A DNA stretch of 32,121 bases from Alphaproteobacteria bacterium (GCA_031291435.1 JARLJC010000105.1:1-32121); one strand, 5' to 3'; counted from the first letter of the stretch, positions 8,735-17,229 are shown. The notes: generated by a model from the sequence alone, not told the origin. Numbers and translations are program-made.

Positions 8735-10023
8735 CACAGGCGCAAATCCGCTTGTTCGGGGGAAAGAAGATATTTGAGATCGTAAAGGACATGCGCGGGT
8801 TTGCCCAAGGCGCGAATCTTTTCCGCGCCCATGTCGCGGAAACTGTCATGCGCCACGGCGAGGACGATAGCGTCGTAAGCCGCAAGAGATGGCTTCGCGA
8901 CGGGATCAAGTCCGTATTCGTGCTGCGCTTCCGCCAAATCGACCCACGGATCGAATACATCGACCAGAACGTTATAGTCGGCAAGCTCGCGCACGATGTC
9001 GACGACGCGCGTATTGCGCAAATCGGGACAATTTTCCTTGAACGTCAGCCCCATGATCAGAATGCGCGCGCCTTCGACCTGGATCCGGCGCTTGATCATC
9101 GCCTTGACCAATTGCGAGGCGACGTAGGCCCCCATGCTGTCGTTGAGCCGGCGGCCGGCGAGAATGATCTCCGGATGATAGCCGATCGCCACCGCCTTGT
9201 GCGTCAGATAATAGGGATCGACGCCGATACAGTGGCCGCCCACCAGCCCGGGACGGAACGGCAGAAAATTCCACTTGGTGCCAGCGGCTTGCAAGACCGC
9301 CTCGGTGTCGATGCCCATTCGGTTGAAGATGATCGCCAACTCGTTGATCAGCGCAATATTGAGGTCGCGCTGTGTGTTCTCGATGACCTTCGCCGCTTCG
9401 GCGACCTTGATGCTTGGCGCCTTGTGCGTGCCGGCGGTAATGATCTCGGCGTAGAGCGCGTCGACAAAGTCCGCGACCTCAGGCGTCGAACCCGATGTTA
9501 CCTTCTTGATCGTCGCGACGCGATGCATTTTGTCGCCCGGGTTGATGCGCTCCGGGCTGTAACCGGCAAAGAAATCCTGGTTGAACTTGAGGCCCGACGC
9601 CTGCTCGATGATCGGCACGCAATCTTCTTCGGTCGCACCCGGATAGACGGTCGATTCATAGACGACGACATCGCCTCTTTTGATGACTTTTCCGATGAAT
9701 TGCGACGCCCTGATCAGCGGCGTGAGGTCGGGGCGCTTATGCTGGTCAATGGGGGTGGGAACGGTGACAATGAAGAAATTGCAGTCGGCGAGATCGGACA
9801 GCTTGCTCGAGAAATGCAAGCCCTTTGCCGCGCGAATTTCATCGTCGGAAACTTCAAGCGTCGCGTCGTGGCCCGCCCGCAAAGCTTCAATGCGCGAGGC
9901 GTTGATGTCGAAGCCGACGACGTCACGCTTCTTGCCGAATTCGACGGCAAGCGGCAAGCCGACATAGCCAAGGCCAATGACGCAAATTCTTGCGCTGCGA
10001 ACCGACTCAACTCCGAAACGCAT
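8734..10023 (-). CDS. wbpO: UDP-N-acetylhexosamine 6-dehydrogenase, WbpO/TviB type
   Basis: A 429-aa nucleotide-sugar dehydrogenase. NAD-binding GLGYVG is at 17-22, [17 protein letters not shown] follows in the middle domain, and the catalytic Cys is C265 in [14 protein letters not shown]. The wording of these motifs fits the TviB/WbpO branch (UDP-GlcNAc or UDP-GalNAc) rather than UDP-glucose dehydrogenase. It oxidises C6 of the UDP-HexNAc to a carboxylate with two NAD+ in the cytoplasm, giving the polymer an acidic residue. It is followed by the epimerase with a TGATG overlap and preceded by an 87-base gap that separates it from the export and regulatory genes; I see no convincing promoter in that gap. 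Confidence 0.92.
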   Translation of the reverse strand: MRFGVESVRSARICVIGLGYVGLPLAVEFGKKRDVVGFDINASRIEALRAGHDATLEVSDDEIRAAKGLHFSSKLSDLADCNFFIVTVPTPIDQHKRPDLTPLIRASQFIGKVIKRGDVVVYESTVYPGATEEDCVPIIEQASGLKFNQDFFAGYSPERINPGDKMHRVATIKKVTSGSTPEVADFVDALYAEIITAGTHKAPSIKVAEAAKVIENTQRDLNIALINELAIIFNRMGIDTEAVLQAAGTKWNFLPFRPGLVGGHCIGVDPYYLTHKAVAIGYHPEIILAGRRLNDSMGAYVASQLVKAMIKRRIQVEGARILIMGLTFKENCPDLRNTRVVDIVRELADYNVLVDVFDPWVDLAEAQHEYGLDPVAKPSLAAYDAIVLAVAHDSFRDMGAEKIRALGKPAHVLYDLKYLLSPEQADLRL

Positions 10024-10110
10024 TTTTGACCGGCTCTCGTTTGATTGGGGCGCACGCGCGCCGAAACTTTTCCGCGGGGCGCGAATAACAGGACGCCCAT
10101 TTCCCGATCA

Positions 10111-10770
10111 TCACGGTTTTGGCGCCTCGTTGATCGGCGCAGGCTGGTTCGCCGCGAGATCAAGCGCGTTGCCGATCGCCTCGCCCTTTTTGCCAGCGAG
10201 CAAAAGCGCGGCGAGAAGCTGCGCTCGGGTCTTGTCGGAAGCGACGGTCAGAAGGGCGTCAAGGTCGCGATGTTGCTCCTCGCCGATCTCGCCCCAACCG
10301 GAAACCAGATCGACCACGAGGCTCCGTCTGACTTCGGGCGGCAGCTTGTCCCATAATGGAAGGCCAAAAACCGCCCTTCCCGCCATGAAGCGCGCCTCGT
10401 TGGGACCTGTCAGCGTCGACATCGCCAAGGCGCTCGCCACCGCCTGCATCGGCTGTCCCGTCTGATTGCCCGCGATCGCCAGTTCAAGCCAGGCGCCGGA
10501 GGACATCGGCGTCAGGGTAAGAAGATTTGTCAACGCGGCGACCTGCTCGGACGGCGGATGAGGCGCGAGCGCAAGCGCCCGCTGTTGCGCCAGCGCCGCC
10601 ACCGGGGCCTCGTTCAGCAAAGGCTTCAGCCGCGCAGCCTCCATCGGCGGATCGGCCGCCAGACCAGCCTGGCCGAACCGCAGGGTAGGCAAGGCCAAGC
10701 CGATCGTCAGCAAGCTGAGGCCGGCAACCACCATAGCTGTCCAGAAGCGGGTTTCACGGATATTGATCAT
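10111..10770 (-). CDS. Membrane-anchored protein of unknown function, EPS locus
   Basis: I do not recognise this 219-aa protein. It starts with a short basic stretch and one hydrophobic segment (about residues 9-28, FWTAMVVAGLSLLTIGLALP), so it is likely an inner-membrane-anchored periplasmic protein. The rest is helical and rich in Ala, Leu and Pro, with a repeat-like run of helices (QRALALAPHPPSEQVAALTN, then GAWLELAIAGNQTGQPMQAV) that resembles TPR-like packing without a clear consensus. The C-terminus is NQPAPINEAPKP. I chose ATG 10770 because it opens just before the membrane segment; upstream in-frame codons overlap the kinase gene and look non-coding. It sits 28 bases after the tyrosine kinase gene, so an accessory role in chain-length control or export is possible but unproven. 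Confidence 0.7.
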   Translation of the reverse strand: MINIRETRFWTAMVVAGLSLLTIGLALPTLRFGQAGLAADPPMEAARLKPLLNEAPVAALAQQRALALAPHPPSEQVAALTNLLTLTPMSSGAWLELAIAGNQTGQPMQAVASALAMSTLTGPNEARFMAGRAVFGLPLWDKLPPEVRRSLVVDLVSGWGEIGEEQHRDLDALLTVASDKTRAQLLAALLLAGKKGEAIGNALDLAANQPAPINEAPKP

Positions 10771-10798
10771 TTTCGGCAAGTCTATCTGTAATACAAGT

Positions 10799-13033
10799 CT
10801 ATCTGTAGTAATGGTCTTGATAATAATAGGAGGCGTACTTGCCGTATTTCTGCGCCTGGGCGTCGACGACAAAATTGAAAACCAAGCCCGCCACTTTCTT
10901 GTGGCCATGCAGGCGCTGGATCGAATGGGCGACCATTTCGCGCGGCGTCGCCGCCCAGCGAACGACGAAGATCACCTTGTCGACGAGATGGGAAACGACC
11001 AGCGCGTCCACCACCGGCCCCATCGGCGGCGTGTCGATGATGATGAGATCAAATTTCGGCCGCAGGGCGTCGATCAGAAGTCTGAATTTTTCCGATGCGA
11101 GCAGGTCGGGCGCATTCTGCGTCTGGCCGCCCGCCGGCAACACCCAGAGCTTCAGGTTTTCGTCGTGCGCGATGACCTGTGCGACATCGAGGTCGCCCAT
11201 CAGATAATCGACGAGTCCCTGCCCCTCCGCCTTGAAGTAGCGCGAACTCGCGCGCAGGCGCAGATCGCAGTCGATGATCAGCACCCGCTGTCCCGATTGC
11301 GCGGCGGAGCTGGCAAGCGTCATGGAGATCGTTGATTTGCCTTCGCCGGGAATGGTTGAAGTGACCTGGATGATTTTGGGCGGATGATCGACGTCGCTCA
11401 TCTGGATGGCGCTGCGCAGCGTTCTTATACCCTCCGAAAACCGCGACAAGGGCTTGACGAGAGGATGCTGGGGTATCGTCAGGATGGCGCCTTCATGCGA
11501 CAGGTCTTGCGCCTCCATTTTCGAGACCGCCGCGAGCAACGGCAGGTCCAGCATTTCCTCAACCTGCCGCGGCGTGGTGAAGCCGGCGTTGAGCATTTCA
11601 ATGAGAAAGGCGCCGCCGACGCCGCCAGCCAGCCCGAGCACGGCCGCCACCAGCATGATTTGGCCGGTTTTGGGCGAGCTTGGTGAATCGGGCGGCAAGG
11701 CCGACGAAATCACCCGCGCCTCGCGCGCCTCGAAGGTCGATTGCTCCTCAGTCACGCGAGCGCGCTGCAGAAAATCTTCGAACAGGCTTTTGTTGACGGC
11801 CGCCGTGCGTTCCAGTTCGCGCAAGGTGACCGCCTTGGAATTGTCGTGTTCGGTCTGGCCGGTCGCCTCGCGCACGGTCCTCTCGACCGCGTCCTGGCGC
11901 GCTTTGGCCAGTTCATATTCGTTGCTGATGCTGTTGGTCAGGCGGGCGATCTCGGCGGCGATGGAGCGATGAATGTCCGACAATTGCGCGCGCAAATTGA
12001 CGACGGCGGGATATCGGTCGCTGTAGCGGGCGAGAAGATCCGCCTCCTGGCGGGAAGCTTCGTTCTCCTGCTTGCGCAGATCAGCGATCGCGCCGGAATT
12101 CATGACGTCGGGCAGAGCGGAAATATTGCCGCCATTGGCCTGGACGCGTTTCAGCAAATCGAGCCGCGCCTTCTTTTCCGCGGTCTCGGAACGGGCCTGG
12201 ACAAGCCGTCCGTTCAATTGACCCAGTTGCTCCTGGTTAAGCGTCGCGCCATTGGCCTCGACGAGATTATTGACGGCGCGGAACTGGTTGACCGCCTCTT
12301 CCGATTCTCGCAACTGCTGGCGCAATTCGACGAGGCGATCGCTGAGCCAGGCGGAAGCGCGTTTGGCGGCTTCAAAACGCGCGTCCAGTTTGTCGACGAC
12401 ATAGGCGTCGGCGACCGCGTTGGCGAGACGCGCAGCCTTGTCGGAGTCGCGGGACGTAAAGGTGACGTTAAGCAGCGAGGCTTGGCCGACCCGCAGCACG
12501 CCAACGGCGCCCTTCAGGTTTTCGATGGTTGCGATGACCTCCGGCGACATGGTTTCAAGTCCGGGATCGCTGGCGACGGCTGTCGGCTCCCGCGTCGGCT
12601 CGGCCGCGCGGACGAAGAAATTCTTGATGTACGATAACATGCCCGCGCCGGGGCCGACCGGGCCGACGCCAAATTCAGGGTCGTTGACAAGTTTTTCCTT
12701 GGCGACGACGCGACGCAGCAACGAACTGGACCTGATGATGGCGATCTGGCTCTCGATCATCATCGGGTCCAACGGCATGTCGTTTTGCACGGCGTCCTGA
12801 CTGATCGGCTTGGTCCTGTTCGGATCGAGCAACAATTGGGCGCTCGCGGTATAGAGCGGCGTTTGGCCGGCGATGTCGATGAGGCCCAAAAGGATGGCGA
12901 TCGCGGTGACGCCAAGGATGAATTTCCATTGCCGCCAAGCGAAATTGAGCGCCTCGCGCAGATCGAGGCCGCCGGCCGACCCGGCGTGCGGCGGAGGATT
13001 CTGGACAGGGGCGATATTCATGCGCTCAAGCAT
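10799..13033 (-). CDS. Wzc/GumC/ExoP-type polysaccharide co-polymerase and tyrosine autokinase
   Basis: A 744-aa inner-membrane protein. The N-terminal Wzz domain begins with LDLREALNFAWRQWKFILG and its first membrane helix at about 40-60, followed by a long periplasmic coiled coil (about 190-430) and a second helix with GQIMLVAAVLGLAGGVGGAF. The C-terminal BY-kinase has Walker A TSTIPGEGKST (near 560-568), Walker A' VLIIDCDLR, Walker B DLIIIDTPP (near 664-671) and a tail with seven tyrosines in its last 15 residues. It controls chain length and export by cycles of tyrosine autophosphorylation. ATG 13033 is preferred over a TTG one codon earlier. No LMW tyrosine phosphatase (Wzb) gene follows it, which is unusual for this type. 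Confidence 0.95.
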   Translation of the reverse strand: MLERMNIAPVQNPPPHAGSAGGLDLREALNFAWRQWKFILGVTAIAILLGLIDIAGQTPLYTASAQLLLDPNRTKPISQDAVQNDMPLDPMMIESQIAIIRSSSLLRRVVAKEKLVNDPEFGVGPVGPGAGMLSYIKNFFVRAAEPTREPTAVASDPGLETMSPEVIATIENLKGAVGVLRVGQASLLNVTFTSRDSDKAARLANAVADAYVVDKLDARFEAAKRASAWLSDRLVELRQQLRESEEAVNQFRAVNNLVEANGATLNQEQLGQLNGRLVQARSETAEKKARLDLLKRVQANGGNISALPDVMNSGAIADLRKQENEASRQEADLLARYSDRYPAVVNLRAQLSDIHRSIAAEIARLTNSISNEYELAKARQDAVERTVREATGQTEHDNSKAVTLRELERTAAVNKSLFEDFLQRARVTEEQSTFEAREARVISSALPPDSPSSPKTGQIMLVAAVLGLAGGVGGAFLIEMLNAGFTTPRQVEEMLDLPLLAAVSKMEAQDLSHEGAILTIPQHPLVKPLSRFSEGIRTLRSAIQMSDVDHPPKIIQVTSTIPGEGKSTISMTLASSAAQSGQRVLIIDCDLRLRASSRYFKAEGQGLVDYLMGDLDVAQVIAHDENLKLWVLPAGGQTQNAPDLLASEKFRLLIDALRPKFDLIIIDTPPMGPVVDALVVSHLVDKVIFVVRWAATPREMVAHSIQRLHGHKKVAGLVFNFVVDAQAQKYGKYASYYYQDHYYR

Positions 13034-13080
13034 CAAACTTTATTCTCTTATCCGTCGGGCGGCGATCAGCCGGAAGAAAC

Positions 13081-14544
13081 TCAGTCGGAAAAAACTTGGC
13101 GCGAAGACTCGGATTGCGCCACGCCGGCGCCGAGCAGCGCCATGAAAGTCAGCGCGACCGCCTCGATTTGCAGGCTGAAGTCGACCATGGCGTGGGCGCC
13201 GACCAGCAAGGCGGCGCTGGCGGCGACAATTGCAGCGGTGGCCCCTGCCCGACGCGTCACCGCGCCACGCAGGCATTTCCAGACGAGGAGCATCAGAGCA
13301 GAGATCAGGGCGGCGCCGAAGATCAACCCCAATCCCTGCAGGACCTCGAGATAGGAATTATGCGCCATGTCCCAGACGCCAAGGGGACTGATCGACTGGT
13401 CGCGATACATCGGGAAAACGTCGGCGAAAGCGCCGTAGCCAAAGCCGAGGAGGGGCGAGTCGCGCAACGAATGCATGATGATCGCGTAGACGGCCATGCG
13501 GCTTTCGTCGGTCAGGCCCGCTTCCGCGATGCGGCCAACGATACGGTCGCCGAACAGCAGGAATCCGCCAAGCAAGGCGGAAGTGACAAACAGAATGGTT
13601 TCGATCTGCTGGCTGCGATGGCTCTGGCGGGCGAAAGTCAGCGCAAACAAAGCGAACAGGCCGAATATTGTCGCCAGAACGCCGCCGCGCGAAAGCGTTC
13701 CCAACAACGCTGCCAGGATTACCAGGCTGGCTGCAACAAGCGGCCAACCCCGCCGACCGGTCGCTTCAAGCAATTGCGACAGCCGGTAAGAGCGCCTGCC
13801 CTCGATGGCGAGCGCTTCTCGCCGAAAAAATCGCAAAATGAGCGCGGTCGCCGCGATCAGCCCGAGTCCGGCGTAGGTCGCGAAATTGTTGCGATTGACA
13901 AAAGTGGAGCGCACCAGGCGCCCGGCATCGGGCGCGTCGAAGAAGGGAATGTCGGCGCGATAAAAGGCGGAAAGCACCAGCCCGTAGGCGGAATAGGCGG
14001 CGACGATGGCGACAATCGTCTCGATCAGCAATATCGCGCGGCGCGGCGCGCGACAGAGCTGGATGGTCAGCCACAGCAACAACGACTCGGTCAATAGCCG
14101 CATCAGCGCCAGGGCGCTCGCTTGCGGATTGACCGAAATGACGCCTTTGAGATGGACGCCCAAAACATTGCTGGCCAGCTTCCAGATCGGATGGGCCGCG
14201 GCGGGCGGGATGAAGGTCGATGTCTGCACGCCGATCCACAGCACCGCGATCAGGAACAATCCGGCCGGCGCAGCGACGCGCCTGACTCCGACCGGATGTT
14301 TTTTTCCGCGCGCCAACACCGAAATCTCGTAGGCGAGAGCCAGCGCCGGGAACCAGATTCCGTTGACGCCCCAAGCGAAGGGCCGGTCGCCGCCGAGCCA
14401 GAACGGCGCCCAGGCGAGGCCGGCCAGAACGCCGGCCAACAGCAGGGTCTCAACAGGCTCTTCCCGCCAACAAAGGACCCACGCGGAGGGCGCGGCCGGA
14501 CGCGGCGCGGCGGGGCTTTCCCAAACTGAAAATTCTCTGGGCAA
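13081..14544 (-). CDS. O-antigen ligase/polymerase family protein (probable Wzy)
   Basis: A 487-aa polytopic membrane protein with about 10-12 hydrophobic segments. The C-terminal half carries the O-antigen ligase (Wzy_C) signature: LLGFGYGAFADVFPMYRDQS in a periplasmic loop, then MAHNSYLEVLQGLGLIFG. In this setting it most likely polymerises flipped repeat units in the periplasm; WaaL-type ligase activity cannot be ruled out by sequence. The start is a TTG at 14544 with a weak AAAAGG about 13-16 bases upstream. The short leader before it contains the ops-like element described separately, so this is the first gene likely to be affected by the upstream NusG paralog. The tyrosine kinase gene follows after 47 bases. 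Confidence 0.87.
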   Translation of the reverse strand: MPREFSVWESPAAPRPAAPSAWVLCWREEPVETLLLAGVLAGLAWAPFWLGGDRPFAWGVNGIWFPALALAYEISVLARGKKHPVGVRRVAAPAGLFLIAVLWIGVQTSTFIPPAAAHPIWKLASNVLGVHLKGVISVNPQASALALMRLLTESLLLWLTIQLCRAPRRAILLIETIVAIVAAYSAYGLVLSAFYRADIPFFDAPDAGRLVRSTFVNRNNFATYAGLGLIAATALILRFFRREALAIEGRRSYRLSQLLEATGRRGWPLVAASLVILAALLGTLSRGGVLATIFGLFALFALTFARQSHRSQQIETILFVTSALLGGFLLFGDRIVGRIAEAGLTDESRMAVYAIIMHSLRDSPLLGFGYGAFADVFPMYRDQSISPLGVWDMAHNSYLEVLQGLGLIFGAALISALMLLVWKCLRGAVTRRAGATAAIVAASAALLVGAHAMVDFSLQIEAVALTFMALLGAGVAQSESSRQVFSD

Positions 14545-14573
14545 TTGAGTTGCTGCCTTTTGGAGCGGAAAGC

Positions 14574-14585
14574 GGAAAATTTTCC
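14574..14585. repeat. 12-base perfect palindrome next to the ops-like site
   Basis: GGAAAATTTTCC is perfectly self-complementary and lies directly downstream of the ops-like element in the transcribed (minus) direction, sharing one base with it. It could be part of the paused-transcript context or simply an A/T-rich spacer before the polymerase start. Confidence 0.45.
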
Positions 14586-14596
14586 ATGCTACCGCC
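14585..14596 (-). promoter_or_regulatory. ops-like element (RfaH/NusG-paralog recruitment site)
   Basis: On the transcribed strand the sequence is GGCGGTAGCATG, which matches all ten fixed positions of the ops consensus GGCGGTAGNNTG. In E. coli, ops in the non-template strand pauses RNA polymerase and recruits the NusG paralog RfaH, which then suppresses termination and recruits ribosomes over long polysaccharide operons. Here the site lies 66 bases after the stop of a NusG-paralog gene and 40 bases before the polymerase start, inside a polysaccharide operon and in the correct orientation. The match is seen directly; function is inferred. A chance match of ten fixed bases is possible but unlikely in this precise position. 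Confidence 0.6.
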
Positions 14597-14600
14597 GTCT

Positions 14601-14622
14601 GGGTGAAGCGCGCGCTTCGCCC
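14601..14622 (-). repeat. Inverted repeat immediately upstream of the ops-like site
   Basis: GGGCGAAGCG and CGCTTCACCC (transcribed strand) form a GC-rich stem with one C/A mismatch, separated from the ops-like element by only AGAC. No T-run follows, so it is not a classical terminator. Its position suggests a nascent-RNA hairpin that could affect pausing at the site. Confidence 0.45.
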
Positions 14623-14639
14623 AGATTAACTTTCATGTG

Positions 14640-14659
14640 GCTCGTCCCTTGGGACGAGC
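14640..14659 (-). repeat. Perfect 9-bp inverted repeat right after the NusG-paralog stop
   Basis: GCTCGTCCC and GGGACGAGC are exact complements around a 2-base centre, starting two bases after the stop codon of the antiterminator gene. There is no following T-tract, so an intrinsic terminator in the strict sense is not supported. A processing, attenuation or RNA-stability element is possible. Confidence 0.5.
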
Positions 14660-14661
14660 GA

Positions 14662-15222
14662 TCAAGCGGCCTCGAGCGCCGCGCAGGCGATGGTCGCCCG
14701 CACCTGTCCGCCGAGAATTTGCAACAGAACCTTGACGCGCCCGTTGCCGTCGAGACGCTCCAATATGCCGAGCGCCTCCGACAGCGGCCCGCTGACGACG
14801 CGAACCGCCTGCCCGGCCACCAGATCGCGGTCGAAACGGCAGGCGCCAGACTCGTCACGATAAGCAAGCAAGGTTTCGACGATTCCCGCCGGCACGGGCA
14901 GTGGCGCGGATTCGCCCATGACAAGCCGCGATACGCCAATCGTCCCGTTGATCGAACGCCAGCGATCGAGTTGCAGATCGAGCTTGACGAAGAGATAGCC
15001 TGGGAAGGCGGCGAGCTTGACGGTGCTGACTTTGCGCGCGTGCCTTGTTGTGCGCGCCACCACCGGCAAAAACGTCTTGAAACCCTGACGAGAGAGTTGG
15101 AATTGCGCACTGGCTTCGCGTTTGGAGAGAGCCTGAACGACAAACCATCGCTCGCCGGGCGTGAGCTCGAAAGAACTGCCGGTCGCCGGTGGGGGCGATG
15201 TGGCGGGCGTCGTGATGATCAT
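14662..15222 (-). CDS. NusG-family transcription antitermination paralog (RfaH/LoaP/UpxY-like)
   Basis: A 186-aa protein with an NGN domain (about residues 25-105: RWFVVQALSKREASAQFQL, then FPGYLFVKLDL and GTIGVSRLV) and a C-terminal KOW domain (about 133-175: VAGQAVRVVSGPLSEALGIL and GRVKVLLQILGG). The NGN domain binds the RNA polymerase clamp; the KOW domain binds NusE/ribosome or Rho. It is not the housekeeping NusG, because it lies alone in a polysaccharide locus and not beside secE/rplK. Such specialised paralogs keep polymerase processive through long envelope operons. A 14-residue Thr/Pro/Ala-rich leader precedes the domain. A perfect ops-like element lies just downstream of its stop, pointing to cis action on the polymerase and kinase genes. 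Confidence 0.88.
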   Translation of the reverse strand: MIITTPATSPPPATGSSFELTPGERWFVVQALSKREASAQFQLSRQGFKTFLPVVARTTRHARKVSTVKLAAFPGYLFVKLDLQLDRWRSINGTIGVSRLVMGESAPLPVPAGIVETLLAYRDESGACRFDRDLVAGQAVRVVSGPLSEALGILERLDGNGRVKVLLQILGGQVRATIACAALEAA

Positions 15223-15376
15223 GCCTGACGCCGCAATCGATGCGTTGTCAGAAGCGGCGAGAGGCGCATCAACGAATATCCAGAAAATGAAATGCCCGTG
15301 AAAAATTCATTTCGTGTCCCTGATTGCTAAAATGTTGGTTTATATCAGCTCGGACCTTTTATCGGGTGTCATTGCG

Positions 15377-15862
15377 TCAATGACCGCTGACCTGCCCAAC
15401 CGGACCGCCGACGAAGCCGCCGCCGGCGCCGCCCGCGCCACCATTGATCGAGCCTTGCGCCCCTTCGGCCGCGAGAATTTCAGCAACGACCGGATCGTCT
15501 TTATTGGCGTCAAGAAGGCATTGAATCGCCTCCGCGCCGGCGGGATCGCTGACCTTCATCTCCGCATGGGCCTGCACGACGGCTTGCTCCAGCGCCAGCG
15601 CCTGTTCGCGGTTGACCCTGGCGGCGGCGGCGAGGACAGCGGCGACGGCGCAGGGTTCGCGCCGCAGCAAATTCTCAATCGCCAGAATCGTCGCGCGACT
15701 GCCGCGGCTGTCCTTGCTCAACAAAGCTTGAATCTTTCGCTCCGCATCGGGCTGGGTCAACGCGCAGGCGCAATTGGATTTTCTAAGCTCGGCATGAACA
15801 AGGGTCGCGGCACAAGCGACGGCCAAAAAGGCAAACAGCGAAATGAGCCGGGTGTTTGGCAT
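15377..15862 (-). CDS. Secreted protein of unknown function with Gly-rich tail
   Basis: I do not recognise this 161-aa protein. A clear Sec signal peptide ends near residue 24 (FAFLAVACAATLVHA before ELRKS). The mature part begins with a CAC pair (NCACALTQPD), is mostly helical and Ala-rich, has two further Cys (REPCAVAAVL and AIQCLLDAN), and ends in a glycine-rich tail with GGAGGAGGGFVGGPVG. I chose ATG 15862 because GAGG lies at good distance, overlapping the stop of the beta-barrel gene (TGAGG), so the two are translationally coupled. A periplasmic or outer-membrane accessory function with the upstream barrel is likely. Cysteines could pair or bind a metal; nothing more can be said. Confidence 0.75.
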   Translation of the reverse strand: MPNTRLISLFAFLAVACAATLVHAELRKSNCACALTQPDAERKIQALLSKDSRGSRATILAIENLLRREPCAVAAVLAAAARVNREQALALEQAVVQAHAEMKVSDPAGAEAIQCLLDANKDDPVVAEILAAEGAQGSINGGAGGAGGGFVGGPVGQVSGH

Positions 15863-15873
15863 CTCCGTGAACC

Positions 15874-17229
15874 TCAATAATGGTAGGTGACGCCCAGCGA
15901 AGCGAGATTATCGGAGTAGGCAGAGAGGCTGGAACCGGTGGAGTTCGTGCGCGTGAACTGGTAGTCGAACGTCAGCGCATAATTGCGCCAGAAACTATAG
16001 CTGAGGCCGGCGCCGGCAAGCCACGCTCCGCTCAAGGACGAAGACCCGAAATAGCGCGTGTCGGCATAACCCAGGCGCGCCGCGGCCTTCCAATAGTCGA
16101 ACATGGCGTAATCGGCCTCCAGTCGCGCCATCAAAGTCGTACTGGCGGCGGTCAGGACCGGGTTGACGCCAGACGCGCCCGCCGAGCCGAACGAATTGTC
16201 GACGCTGGCCGCAACTGTCAGATATTCAGTCGGATAATAGGTGATGCGGGCGCCGTAGGCTGGCGCCATGATCGCGCCAAAAGCGTGCTCGATGCTGAAT
16301 TGCTGCTCAAGGCCGCCATAAGCTTCGCCGCGGAACAGGCCGATCAAATCGGATGAAAGTCCGGCGACGGCCCGGTAAGCGTTGCTGTCATAAAGCGACG
16401 AAGAGTCATAGCGGTGAAGGTCGCCGCTGGTCTCGACAAAAGCATTGAAAAGCGGCGTCACCCAGAAGCCGCCGCGAATGAACGCGCTGTAATCGACGCC
16501 GCTCAACGCGCTCGTGTAGCCGATCGGCGCGCGCTCATAGATCAAATCCTGAACGCCCGTTCCGACCCGAATGAAAATCTGATCCGTCAGCTTTTTCTGG
16601 ACGGAAAGATCGACGGTGGTCACGTCGCTGAATTGCCTGTAGCCGGCGAAGTTCACCGCCGTTGGAGCGGCAACGAAACTGGTCGGCGATCCAATTGGCG
16701 AGCTTGTCACCAGAGTGGAGCCGAACGGTCCGTCCTGGCGGGTATAGTCGACCGACGCATGTACAAAGATATCGCTGGTCGGCGACCAGAGATTGGCCAA
16801 TCCGACGCGACCGGAAACGGTCGAAGCCGTTTCGCCGAAGTTGGCGTTATATCCGGGGTAGAGCTGAGCGTCGGCGTTGGCATAGATCGTTGTCCGATGC
16901 ACGCCATCATCCCGATCGGCTTCAATATTGGGAATCAGACGCACGCCCAGCGCGCCTGTGGGACTGGACAGCGTCCGATAAATATTATCGTCGAATACGC
17001 CGCCGACGAACATCGAAGGAAAAAGCATCCAGCCTTCGATCGGGATTCCTTCCGCCGGGTGCGGCCCCCCAAGCTCTGCTGGCGGCGGCGCGGTCTGGCC
17101 GGCGACGTTGAAACCGAGGTCGTCGGCAAAAGCCGCAGATGAAGCGAGGGAGGCCGCAACGACAATGGCCGAAAGCGAGGCGCGAACGAGGCCCGGACAT
17201 GCGATTTTTCTTGGAAAAAAATGACCCAT
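15874..17229 (-). CDS. Outer-membrane beta-barrel protein (BBP2-like) of the export machinery
   Basis: A 451-aa protein with a Sec signal peptide (cleavage after about residue 35, SSAAFA before DDLG). The mature chain is rich in alternating aromatic/polar strands and ends with LASLGVTYHY, an aromatic terminal residue preceded by the pattern recognised by the BAM complex. GWMLFPSMFVGGVFDDNIYR near residue 66 is typical of the putative beta-barrel porin 2 family found beside short Wza/GumB proteins in alphaproteobacterial EPS clusters. Since the Wza-like protein here lacks the C-terminal membrane helix of E. coli Wza, this barrel may provide the outer-membrane passage; that is inference. It is followed at once by the coupled secreted protein. 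Confidence 0.85.
   Translation of the reverse strand: MGHFFPRKIACPGLVRASLSAIVVAASLASSAAFADDLGFNVAGQTAPPPAELGGPHPAEGIPIEGWMLFPSMFVGGVFDDNIYRTLSSPTGALGVRLIPNIEADRDDGVHRTTIYANADAQLYPGYNANFGETASTVSGRVGLANLWSPTSDIFVHASVDYTRQDGPFGSTLVTSSPIGSPTSFVAAPTAVNFAGYRQFSDVTTVDLSVQKKLTDQIFIRVGTGVQDLIYERAPIGYTSALSGVDYSAFIRGGFWVTPLFNAFVETSGDLHRYDSSSLYDSNAYRAVAGLSSDLIGLFRGEAYGGLEQQFSIEHAFGAIMAPAYGARITYYPTEYLTVAASVDNSFGSAGASGVNPVLTAASTTLMARLEADYAMFDYWKAAARLGYADTRYFGSSSLSGAWLAGAGLSYSFWRNYALTFDYQFTRTNSTGSSLSAYSDNLASLGVTYHY

Noticed and set aside
7631-8785. Plus-strand open frame of 384 codons opposite the epimerase gene
   Set aside because: Shadow of a well-conserved SDR gene; composition is that of reversed GC-rich codons.
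8725-10029. Long plus-strand open frame (434 codons) opposite the UDP-HexNAc dehydrogenase gene
   Set aside because: It is an antisense shadow of a clear WbpO/TviB gene, with Arg/Asp-rich composition and no recognisable domain.
11741-12637. Plus-strand open frame opposite the Wzc-like kinase coiled coil
   Set aside because: Mirror of the coding strand with no family signature.
14601-14622. Rho-independent terminator upstream of the polymerase gene
   Set aside because: No T-tract follows on the transcribed strand and the stem has a C/A mismatch there.
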